DNA of 64,000 nucleotides from Phlebotomus papatasi (Eukaryota > Arthropoda > Insecta > Diptera > Psychodidae): positions 5,252,795 to 5,316,794 of the forward strand of contig NC_077224.1 in NCBI RefSeq assembly GCF_024763615.1, read 5' to 3'. Below the pieces are notes generated by a model. That model did no database searches and was not told the DNA's origin. It saw only the letters and a list, made by a program, of their open reading frames with translations. Shown one piece after another: positions 42,030-52,686 of this stretch; positions within the stretch are counted from its first letter, which is position 1, and every line of letters begins with the position of its first letter. Made by a program: the position numbers and the translations under genes.

Positions 42030-43170
42030 GAATTTTGAGAAAAAGTTAATAAAAAATCCAAATTTGGTCATTAAAAAATCAATTTTTATTAGCAAACAGA
42101 TCATATTTGATCAGAAAAAATGCGTCAGTAAAAACTCAATTTTGATCACAATCCTCCTTGTTCAGTAAAAAATCATCTTTGATCAGTAAAAAAAAACAAT
42201 GTTGATCAGTAAAAGGATCATCTGTGGTCAGTAGAAAAAACAATTTTGATCAGTAAAAACCCATTTTTGGTCAGTAAAAAATCAATTTTGATCAGTAAAA
42301 GATCATCCTTGTTCAGTAAAAAAAATCTTTGATCAGTAAAAAAAAACAATTTTGATCAGTAAAAAGATCATCTTTGATCAGTGAAAATCAATTTTGATTT
42401 TTCTGTGGTCAGTAGAAAAATCAATTTTCATCAGTAAAAACCCATTTTTAGTCAGTAAAAATTAAATTTTGATCAGTAAAAAATTCTCCTTGTTCAGTAA
42501 AAGAATTTTTGATCAGTAAAAAAAAAAACTTTTGATCAGTAAAATGATCATCTTTGATCAGTAAAAAAATCAATTTTGATCAGTAAAAAGATCATCTGTG
42601 CTCGGTAGAAAAATCAATTTTGATCATTTGATCAGTAAAAAATCCTCCTTGTTTAGTAAAAAATCTTTGATCAGTAAAAAAAAACAATTTTGATCAGTAA
42701 AAAGATCTGTGGTCAGTAGAAAAAATAATTTTGATCAATAAAAAAACCATTTTTGGTTAGTAGAAAAATAAATTTTGATCATTAAAATATCCTCATTGAT
42801 CAGTAAAAAAAGATAGAAAATATAAACGTAAAAAAAGATCAAAGGTCAGTAGAAAAATCAATTTTTATCAGTTAAAAAAAGATTATCTGTGGTTAGTAGA
42901 AAAATCAATTTTGTTCAGTAAAAAAACGAGGATTTTTTACTGAACAAAATTCAATTGAACAAGACTGAATCAAAAATCATTTTTGATCAGTAAAAAAGAT
43001 CATTTTTGATCAATGAAAAAAATCAATTTTGACCAGTAAAAAATCCTTGATCAGCAAAAAATCGTCTTTGATCAGTAAAAAAATCAATTTTGAGCATCAG
43101 TAAAAAGATTGCGGAAACTGGTCTCTCTTGGAGTTCGAGCAGTTAAAAAGTATTGATCAGTAGAAAAATC
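42030..43170 (+). repeat. TTTTGATCAGTAAAAA minisatellite array
   Basis: Around fifty short units of (AA)TTTTGATCAGTAAAAA, with variants such as CATCTGTGGTCAGTAGAAAA, at loose 16-30 bp spacing. The inverse array is at 30310-30770, with small patches near 43690-43930 and 58060-58110. Confidence 0.88.
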
Positions 43171-43416
43171 AATTTGACCAAAGGTAAATTTAGAAACTTT
43201 GAAGCACTAAAATCGTCAAATAAGTTTTGATAAAGAAAAAATAAAATGTATTTTGTTTTTTCCAGTTTTTCCGTAATATCATGACTTTTTCTTGGGAACA
43301 GAGTAAAAAATGGAATATATTTCCAAAGTTCTCCCAGATTTTATTCAATTACTGTTCAACAGTGATTTTTTTTACTAACCTAAAACTGTTGCAAGCTGTT
43401 CAAAATTAGTTTTTTA

Positions 43417-43676
43417 TGGCTCCGATATAACTTTTAGATCTGGAAAATTTCATGAAGACGAAAATGTTGTCCCTTTCTTTTTCACGCATTTGGCATATGC
43501 CTATCTCACTCTTTGGTACTTTTCATCTTTTTTAAAACATCACAACAAATTCAATTTAGTTTTATTGAATTTGGAGTACGAAGGAACGGGATAGATAAAT
43601 GCAAAACGTGTAAGAAAGGGATGTGAATTCTGATTTCAGGAAACTTTCCTGATCTAAAAAGTGTGCCGGAGCCTTT
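43417..43676. mobile_element. Foldback MITE Q1 (GGCTCCGGCAC family)
   Basis: Left end GGCTCCGATATAACTTTTAG, right end CTAAAAAGTGTGCCGGAGCC, with further inverted matches inward (CCCTTTCTTTTTCACGC / GTGTAAGAAAGGG, CATATGCCTATCTC / GATAGATAAATGC). The centre is AATTCAATTTAG...TTGAATTTGG. Confidence 0.65.
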
Positions 43677-45172
43677 ATTAATCAAAATAGATTTTTTACT
43701 GACCAAATTTGAATTTTTACTTATCGAGTTCACCATTCCTCTGACAATTTCAACCTTTTTGTTGTCAAAATTCTATTTTTATTGATGGAAATTGCAATTG
43801 AACTGACTATCCAAAGATTCTTGCTGATCAAATATCTTTTTTTTTGACCCAGAATTTTTAACTTACCTATTTTTTTTCGTTTACTGAACCAAGCGAATTT
43901 ATTACTGTCCAATTTTATCAAATTACCGATCTCAAATATTATTGCCACATTTTAATTTTTTTCTGAAATGCAATGTAATGATTCAAGGATTCCATTCAAA
44001 GTACAGTTGATTAAGTTTATTGGAAATACAAAATTCTCCACAAATCTTAGATTACTAAATTCTGCCAATTGACAGAAAAACGACGCAATGCCAAGATTGG
44101 TGTAGGAATAAAATTTTTTTTTGGATTTAAAAAGAAAAATTATTTACACAAAGTGCTTTAAATTTTATGTAACATTTTAAGAGAATATAAATATGAAGAA
44201 ATTCTATGTGAAAGCTTAGATTAAAAAAAACAATTGCTTTAAAGATTTTTAGAATAACTTTTAATTATAAAAAAATGTAAACCTCTTAATTCTGAGATCA
44301 TTAAGCTCTTTTAATGTCTAAAACGGTCTTCAAAAGTCGGATTTATTTTAAGGAGTCTACACATTGCGAGCAATTTTCGTCAAAAATTACTTTTTTGAAG
44401 GAATTTGTGAAATTGTGAAGAAACAAATGTTCCCAATGTGCAGAGGCGGCCTTTAAATTAAAGTCTAACTTATATCGCAGCAAATGTTCACAATAAATCA
44501 GCTGACATTTTAATTGTCAAAATCCGACCGCCCTAAAAATAAAATAGAAGAAGGAGAAGAAATTTCTAGCTAGAGTATAGAAAGCGTTGTTAAGTTTTCA
44601 ATAAAAACAGAATATTTTTATTTGTGGAACTAATGGTTCTAATGGCTTCTAAAATCTAAACTATAAAAATTTCGTGAAATTAAAATTCATAGTCTTTTCT
44701 ATCTCAAACGTTTTGCATACGTTCATCTCACTCTTTCCCACTCAAAATTAGATTGGACTAGATTAAATGTGGCATGATGTTCAAAAAACGAAGAAGAAGC
44801 CTGCGAAAGAGTGAGGTAGACTTATGCAAAACAATCGAGAAGGAAAGAGATGTGAATTTCGATTTCATAAAATTCTTTTAATCTAAAAGAAGAAGAGTGC
44901 AAAAGAATGAGATAGACATATGCAAAACGTGTGAGCAAGAAAGGAATTCGAATTTCGACTTCATGAAATTTTCCTTATCTAAAAGATGTGCCGCAGCCAT
45001 AATGACTTCTTCGGCACGCTTTTTAAATCAAGAAAATGTCAATTCTTCTTCTTCTTTTTAACATCACACCAAATTAAATTTAGTTCAGTCCAATTTGGAA
45101 GCGAAAGAACAGGATAGACATATGCAAAGCTTTTGAGAAAGAAAGAAATGTGAATTTTGATTTCTTGGATTT

Positions 45173-46007
45173 TAGGGTAAGTGTGCCAAATTTCGGAATA
45201 GTTGCATGCAAGCGTCAAAGTCTTACTGTGTTATCACACTTGCACATTAAAATTTTAATATGATTCACATTAATTGTCGCTGGTGAGAGTCCAAATGTGT
45301 AATTTGTGTGTTTGAATCATTTTATATTCAAAATTTGATCTATTTGTTGATAAAAAGGTGGACTTGGCCCGCAAAATTTGATATAAATTGATTTATAGCA
45401 TTAATGCGAAAAATTAATGCGATTTTCTCTTTAATTTTTTAATGTGAAAAGTATTTATGCTTTAGTTAAATTTAAACTTATTTTTGCAGACCAAGTCCAC
45501 TTCTTTATCAATAAATAGAAAAACCCTAAATAATAAGTGACTCAAAGGCACAAATAACATATTTGGACGCTCACAAGCGACAATTAATGTGAATCACATT
45601 AAAATTTTAATGTGCAAGTGTGATAACGCTGTTAAGTTTGAAATGTAATATTTTAAATTCAAATTGATTTTTTATTCTTTCTCCTGAAAGAGTGTTTGGA
45701 ATCTTGTAAGGAGTTTACCGTCTTTATTTACTCTAAAATCATTCTTAATACATTTTAAAATGAATAAAAATATAGACATATCTTTGGTACCCTATTTCGG
45801 CCACCTTCATTCTCATAGTTCCTTGCCCTTCGGGAATTCTTCAAATGTCTTTTCCACGTCATCTCGTTTGTCGAAGCTACATTTTTTGTTATTCTTTTGC
45901 ATTGTATAATCTCTAGAGTACGTAAAATCTAAAAGTTCATGGACATTCGAGGAACAAAAAAGGTGGCCGAAATTGCAAGCTGGCCGGAATTTGGAACACT
46001 TATCCTA
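45173..46007. mobile_element. Element R1 with AGGGTAAGTGTGCCAAATTT ends
   Basis: Left end GGGTAAGTGTGCCAAATTTC and right end GGAATTTGGAACACTTATCC are inverted. It matches the shorter copy at about 60142-60557 (TTGCCCTTCGGGAATTCTTC in both), except for the inserted 406 bp of MITE S. Confidence 0.68.
45226..45631. mobile_element. MITE S with long inverted ends, TTA target duplication
   Basis: Ends CTGTGTTATCACACTTGCAC and GTGCAAGTGTGATAACGCTG continue as inverted repeats for about 75 bp (TTAAAATTTTAAT, TTCACATTAATTGTCGC). TTA borders both sides (45223-45225, 45632-45634). The R copy near 60190 lacks it. Confidence 0.75.
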
Positions 46008-46589
46008 CCTGATCTAAAAGATGTGGCGGAGCCATTAAGCTTTGTTTATCTCAGAATGAAGGGTCTCCTTTCGGATAAGTTCTTACCTATATGAAGCATA
46101 AACTCGACACAAATGATCCGTGATATTAAGCAGCAAAAATTCTGTTGCAGCGCCACAGGCGACGATCGTATCAACTTTAAATGATCTAAAAACTTGTAGC
46201 ACATGAAATTTTCTGTCCAATGCATCAAAGATGAACAAAATAGAGTCGATAAATACCAAAGACAGCAAGCTTTAAACCATTTCTCAGTGCTGTACACATT
46301 CCTTTAAATTTAATTACCACATAAAATTGATTTTTATGACAATTGTTATTATTAAAAATATCTATAATAAATGTTTTCACGCAAAATAAGTTTTTTTACT
46401 ATAGGATTTTCTTCAGAAATAAAAGACATTTTTGCTATATAGAAGTTTATTTTTTAAAAAAAGATCATATACATTTTCGTGTATAATATAAAGTGAAAAA
46501 AACGTAAGAATATCGTAGAAAAAAAAAAGAATTTTAAAATTGCATATTTTTTTTTAACTTACTTTGGCATTCACTATACTGAATATCGA

Positions 46590-46600
46590 TTTATTTTATT
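46590..46600 (-). terminator. Poly(A) signals of ELMO
   Basis: Two overlapping AATAAA on the minus strand, about 30 nt after the stop codon at 46627. Confidence 0.6.
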
Positions 46601-46626
46601 TTTTTTTTTTGTGGAATTTGGCGCCT

Positions 46627-49600
46627 TTAATTTTCAAAGCAAAAATCATAGTTTTCTGGGTCGTCGGGAATGGGCGGTGGTTCCTTGGAAATATCCACAC
46701 CTTCAGTGTCCAGGAGTCTCAGTTTGATTTCCATGGAGAGCAGTGTCTTCAGATCCTCCTCTTTCTGTTTACTGGTCATTGGCAATCCCAGCAAAGCATT
46801 AACTCCATCCGTCCAGTAGTAAAATGTCGTTTCATCCGGCGCAACAAAATCCAACGTTGCATGGTCCATATTGTCAAAGGTGATGGAAAAGCCCAGATTT
46901 ACTGCAGACTTCCTACCGCGCATCTCCTTCATGTGCGGACACTCTTTGCCCACGAGAAGTTGCTTAATGTCAATTACTAGCACCTTGTTGCTCAATTCCT
47001 CCAACGTTGGCACAGTTTTCTCATCGCAATCCCCATAGTGGATGACCTTGTGATTGGGCGACAATCTGACATACCAGAATTTATCCTTGCTCCTAACTCC
47101 ACGAGAGTACTTTGAAAAACGCGTTCCCTCCACCAAAAAACCCAAACGTTGCTCCCGAATTAACTTCATGATCTCCGGCGTAATCTTCTCCTTCAGATTC
47201 ACAATTGCTGACGCAGTACTCTCAATGTCCTCCTTGGAAGTCCTTTCCTGCTGCCTCAGTTGCGTTATTGTGCTGTATGTCAGAATGTGGATCTTTGATC
47301 TGAAATCATCGAGATTTCCCGGCCTGCCTGACAGACTCCGCGTGATCTGTTCACGCACAACGCTAAACACTTTGGCAAAATCCTCATTGGTCGCTCGCAT
47401 ATCCTTCCACGTCTTATTGAGCACGACAATGGAGATGCAGAAGAACTCCTCAAAGGGATGATCGTGCGTGAAGAACATTGGATGGAAGTCTTGGCATTGT
47501 TCAGACGGAGGTTCTCCTATCTTGAGAATTTCACAGAGGAGCTTCACCAACTCAATACTGGTCCTCCCAAATGGACATTCGTGTTCATCAGCTCGGCAGC
47601 TGTTCTCATGAACAACCTATTGGTATTGAATAGTGGGATTGGTATTGGTTTCTTATTTCCAATTGGGATTGGTATTATGCAGCTAATTGCATTAATATTA
47701 CCGATATTACCCCTTTAGGATTGGGATTTACTAGTGGTATTGGAAACAGTTACTGGGATTGGTATTGTCTATTGGGATTGGTATTATGCAGCTAATTTCA
47801 TTAATATATGATAAGCCTAACCCCCTTGGGATTGGGATTTACTAGTGGTATTGGTAATAGTTACTGGGATTGATACTTATACTGGTAATAGTTACTGGGA
47901 TTAGTATTGCTTATTGTGACTGGGATTAACTTCTGGTATTGGTATTAGCTAATGGTATTGGGACAATTTATTAGGAGTGGTACTAATTAATAGGATTGAC
48001 ATTTGTATTGTTCATTGGGATTGGAATTGACTATCAGAATTTGTATTGGTATTTACTACTGATATTAGTATTTTCATTGGGATTGAGATTAGCTATTTGA
48101 ATTGGTATTTCCTATCAGTAATGGGATTGGTATTACTTATTGGGATTACCCGTTGACATTGATTATTAGCTAAAAATTTTGGTATTTGTCTCTTGGAATT
48201 GGGATTAACTAATAGAATTGGATTGGTATTTGCTACTGATATTAGTATTTTTCATTGGGATTGAGATAAAAAAAATGGAATTGGTATTGCCTATAAGTAT
48301 TGGGATTCGTATAATTCCAAATATTCAATGGTATTGTCACAGTCTGTTAGGATTGGTACTAATTAATAAAATTGAATTTGTATTGCTTATTGGGATTCTG
48401 ATTGACTATTAGAATTGGTATTGGTATTGTCTACCGATATTAGTATTTTTCATTGGGATTGACACTAGATAATTAAATTGGTATAATTAACTATTGGGAT
48501 TAACCATTAGAATTGGTATTAGTATTTTTCATTGGGATTGAGGTTAGCGAATCAAATTCGTATTGTCTATCAGAATTGGGATTAACAGTTAGAATTAGTA
48601 TAAGTCCCAAATAATCTCATCCTTTAAAATATTTAAATAGTCTGTAAAATTTTCTAGTAAAGGATTAGGTAAGGGAAATTTATGTAAAAGACCTCTTACA
48701 GATAATTCTAAGCCTTGAGACATTTTTTTACAGCTGAATTTTAAGCAAGACATACTACATTCTCAAGGATCAGCCTGAGTCTATTTAGGGCTTTAGCTAT
48801 TGGGATTGAGATTAGCTGAAGATATTGGCAGTCTATTGAGGCTGATATTGACTAATTTGACGAATTTGGCATTGGTATTGCATTGGGATTGACTATTGGA
48901 ATGGGTATTTGTAAAACCTGCTGATATTAACCTTTGCCATTGGGATGGGAATTAGCTAATTGTATTGGTATTGCCTAGTGGGATTGGGATTAAAAATTGA
49001 AAATGGTATTCGTTTTGCCTATTGGGATTGGAGAACTCCCAAAAGGGAAAATACTTGGCAAATAGTAATGAAATAATTGATTGATGAGTAGATTGATTTC
49101 AAACGTTTCCAGAGTTTTCAAGTATTTTACGGACTGTCAAGCACTATATACGGGTCCCCAAACGATTTTTATATGTACCCTGCATGTTCTAGTTTTGCAA
49201 AGTATTTAACACTTTAAAACCCGAGCCAAAAAATCACGCAAAATACCAAACGGGCATAAAATGCCAGTGCAGATATTCTCCACAAAAAAAGCAATTTTTA
49301 ATAGTTTTTCGTTCCGTAAGACTTCTACAGCTGTTCTAAAACTCATAAATTCATTTTCCAATAAATATTTTCCCATTTTTCTTGTCATTTTTATACAGTT
49401 CTGTCTCTTTATATGCACACTCTGTATATGCACAGCTTTTGTGTCGGTTGCATTCAAAATCAATTTGTTTACATTTTGACAAAGTAAAAAAGAAAATTAT
49501 TTTCTTGGTAACTAATTTTTCTTGTTTTTAATTTTGTTAATTTTATTTTTTCTGTCTCATATTATATTTAAAATAACACGGGAAATTCTAGAACAATAAA

Positions 49601-52486
49601 AAAAATGATAATTTATTAAAAGAAAGAAAAAACCCGTTGGGAATTTCGAAAAAAGTTGTGCATATTCAGTAGAGATGGCAAATTTCAAGAAATTTTACCA
49701 TCTCTAATATTCAGAGAGAGAACTGTCAAAAAAAAGTACCCAAACTGTGCATATAGATAGAGGGACAGCACTGTACGCACAGCTCAATCATAAAACGGTT
49801 AAGAATGTGCTTAAACAGTGCGTAATTTTAAGCGTATTAACCGTTTAATGATTGAACTTTGCGTAATTTTAAGCGCATTAACTCTTTTATCATTGAGCTG
49901 TGCGTGATTTTAAGCGCATCTACCGTTTTGTGATTGAGCTGTGCGTGTTTTTAAGCGCAATCTAAACCGTTTTGTGATTGGTCTGTGCGTGTTATTTTAC
50001 ACACATCTTAGGTCTTTCATGCTGAGGCACTTGGGATTTGATGTATATTTTATGCTTAAGGTGTGTGCATTTTACTAAATTAATCTGTCAAAATTTAAGC
50101 TTAGGTGTTCTGTGTCTAAAACTAACCGAAAAAGTTTATATACTTAATCCTCTAAAGCTTCTAAAATTAAATCTCAAGTTTCGAAAATCAATCCAGAAGG
50201 TTTCTTGATTTGATTCTGTAAAATTTTTATAAACAATCGTACAATTTCTAAAATCGATGCCAAATGTCCTGGAACTCAGGCAACACTTATAGATAGCTTT
50301 AAGTATCACTTTCTTATATTAGGGAAAGATTTGGATCATAAAAATGTCATAAAATGTAAAATATTATTTGTCACATTTTACAATAGAAGTGAAAAATTAA
50401 AAAAGCATATTTTTACATTTAAAATACTGAAATAAGATTGGTTGTTATTAAATATTGTATTCAACTACTTCAAAATTAACAGACATTGTTTAATTTCTTT
50501 TTAAATCGTATTCAATCCGTTTACTGGTTTTATATTTATCTATTATTGGCTCAAAATAAAAACATACTAAATTTATTTTAAGTAAATCCAAAATCTTAAC
50601 CTAGAAAGCAAGTTCTGAGAAAACGCATTTGTAGATTTCTTGAAGCTACCTTGCCATACAGCGAGTTCGGTTTATTACATCTGTCATTTTGTATATTTTT
50701 CAAAAATATTGCTTTAAGCAATAAAATAGTGCATTTTTAAAGAGTACTACTATTAAACAACACAAAAATTCTTTTTAAGAAATAAAATACGTGAAATGAT
50801 TACTGGAGTCAGATCCTAATAAAAAGTAAATTTCCAATAGATAAAGGTTTTATGTCGAAGTGCTACAAAACTCTCTTATTTGGGTAAAAAATAAATTAAA
50901 TAAATGCATATTTTTCTTGCATATTTTATGATTTTTCATGCATTTTTATGTCTCATATTTCGAAGATTTTTTTTTGCATATTTTGGCCAGCTCTAAGTTA
51001 TCACTTTAGCATAATATTGAATAGAATTTCTACTATGAAGCTCCAAACTTAAAATTGGAGTAACATGCCAATTTGGGTTTTAAAAGTGTTAATAGACACA
51101 AGAACTAAACTCATAAGAGCTTACGGTTTACGGAAATACTGGCCAGACCATATTTCCCCGGATTGTTGTTTTCAGGATCAGGGAAATTCAAAAAAAAAAT
51201 CTGCCCAGCCAATTTGAGACCAATCTCAGGTGGTTGATGGGATGGAAACATTACAATAGCTGTGACATCAAAAGAACATGCTCAAGAATATCTCATTTCC
51301 TTACCTTCTTGTAATTCTGTGCAAAATTCCTGGCGAAGTACACCATGCAGTCCAGTGCAAGCATTCCCGGAGGAGCCTCCACGAAGTCCTGTGCCGGATT
51401 GATGTCGGACTTGAAGCCTAGTTTCTTGTAGTAAGTCGAATACTGATGATTCTGTCGCTTTGCCGTGTCCGCTTGAGAGTCAATGCCATCGTCAAAGGCA
51501 ATCCGACGCAATTCCTTGATCTTGTCATGGGCATCCTGATCCTGGGCATTCATTTTGGTGTTCATGCGATGCTCCAGGAGGCCCATGGTGAGTGTCTGCA
51601 GCACGTACAGTTGATGGGCCATCTCTGTGCCAATGTTCGTGTTGATGACATTGGACAGGATGACCGATCTGTACTGTTTGGTGGCGAAAGTTGCTGCAAT
51701 GCTCCTCTTCTTGGCTTCGTCGCCTTTGATGAAGAGCGCATTGATGAGAGCTATTGCATTCTGCTGAATGACCTGGGATGAGGAGTCTTGCAGGAGCTTC
51801 AGAAGATTGTCCAGGGTGATGTCTTTCTCCACGCAGGAGGACTTTGTGCAATTCTGAACGATATTCTCGAGAATGGACAGAGCACACTGAACAACTTCTT
51901 TGGGAACTGCTCCGGGATTGTTGATAAAGAAGATGTTTCGGGTGATAAAAGTTGGCTGGAGAATGTCCCAGGAAACAGTTCCATGCTCCATCAATTCGAC
52001 AAAGGACAACAGGGCATATTTTAGCATATCCCCGACAATCTTCTCATCCTCAATCATCGTGATAATGAGCGAAAGTCCCTGCTCCTTGATGAATTCCAGG
52101 GCAAATGTGAGATCAATGCTGAGTGTTGAGAGATTCTCTAGCACTTGTGTCTTCTCTGGGACACTCCCAGCCTTGAGAATCTCAAGAATGTCATGGGCAG
52201 TCTTTGATGGGGAATACCTCAAACGGAGTACACTACCATTTTTCACTTCATTCCGATTCTTCTCAGTCACGTAATTCTTGTAATTTTGCTCACAGAATTG
52301 CAGGGCATAGTTCTCAGCATCCAGGATATTCCAATTGCTGCAGAGATCTTGAATAATACTGGTGAGAGGATGGCGTTGGTCAAATTCAATCAATTGGGCA
52401 TTCTGCTGCTGATTCTCCAACTCCACCGCAATTTTCACAATGTGGGAATCCTTCAACACTGGCATTCTCGTTGTTTTTGGTAACAT
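46627..52486 (-). CDS. Ced-12: ELMO/Ced-12 engulfment and cell motility protein, complete, two exons
   Basis: Partner of DOCK-family exchange factors in Rac activation, phagocytosis and myoblast fusion. Exons on the minus strand: 52486-51305 (394 codons) and 47616-46627 (329 codons plus stop), joined in phase 0 to 723 residues, the usual ELMO size. Seen: an N-terminal ubiquitin-like/Ras-binding region (LRLRYSPSKTAHDILEIL), armadillo-type helices (CALSILENIVQNC, QQNAIALINALFIKG), the ELMO core (EMAHQLYVLQTLTMGLLEHR, IKELRRIAFDDG, PPGMLALDCMVYFARN), HECPFGRTSIELVKLLCEIL just after the splice, FHPMFFTHDHPFEEFF, a C-terminal PH domain (DKFWYVRLSPNHKVIHYGD to TTFYYWTDGVNALLG) and a final proline motif EPPPIPDDP that binds the DOCK SH3 domain in the family. 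The intron is 3.7 kb. Its 3' splice site abuts a GGGATTGGTATT array. Upstream lies a 3.1-kb hAT-like element, then divergent CSL4. Confidence 0.96.
47622..49035 (+). repeat. GGGATTGGTATT simple-repeat array in ELMO intron
   Basis: Over a hundred loosely spaced copies of ATTGGTATT, ATTGGGATT and variants across 1.4 kb, interrupted near 48610-48780. The array begins within some fifteen bases of the exon 2 acceptor. Confidence 0.9.
49036..51304. other. ELMO intron, remaining part
   Basis: Holds the ~42-bp repeat at 49785-50010 and otherwise AT-rich DNA without recognised exons or elements. Small frames near 49206-49480 on both strands lack motifs. Confidence 0.45.
49785..50010. repeat. ~42-bp tandem repeat with GTGCGTAATTTTAAGCGCAT
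   Basis: Five units with GCTGTGCGTGATTTTAAGCG and ACCGTTTTGTGATTGA, at 49817, 49859, 49901, 49941 and 49984. Related dispersed units are at 54110-54470 and 63120-63380. Confidence 0.8.
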
Positions 52487-52686
52487 TTATACCTCAAAAT
52501 TCCTCCTTTATGCACCAATTTTGATCCACTGAGTTCACGAGATAAAAAAAGAAAACAAACTTTTTAGCACAAACTATTTTGGGGTGTATCCTTGACAGTT
52601 GGACAGCGTTTATTTGACAGAGAATTCGGGTTGCCAGATGCGAAACCCCGGCGTTGACAGCTGCCATTCCAAAGCCGCGTGTACAC

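Larger units (their letters stand above)
45003..46037. mobile_element. Foldback MITE Q2 containing element R1, which contains MITE S
   Basis: Outer ends ATGACTTCTTCGGCACGC and ATCTAAAAGATGTGGCGGAG belong to the Q family. R1 (45173-46007) and S (45226-45631) are nested in turn. Confidence 0.62.
41800..46589. other. Intergenic region between convergent Hip14 and ELMO
   Basis: No gene seen. It contains the GATCAGTAAAAA array, foldback repeats of the GGCTCCGGCACATCTTTTAG family (43417-43676, about 44690-45000 and 45003-46037) and nested MITEs. Small open frames around 43551, 43730 and 46046 carry no recognisable motif. Confidence 0.5.
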
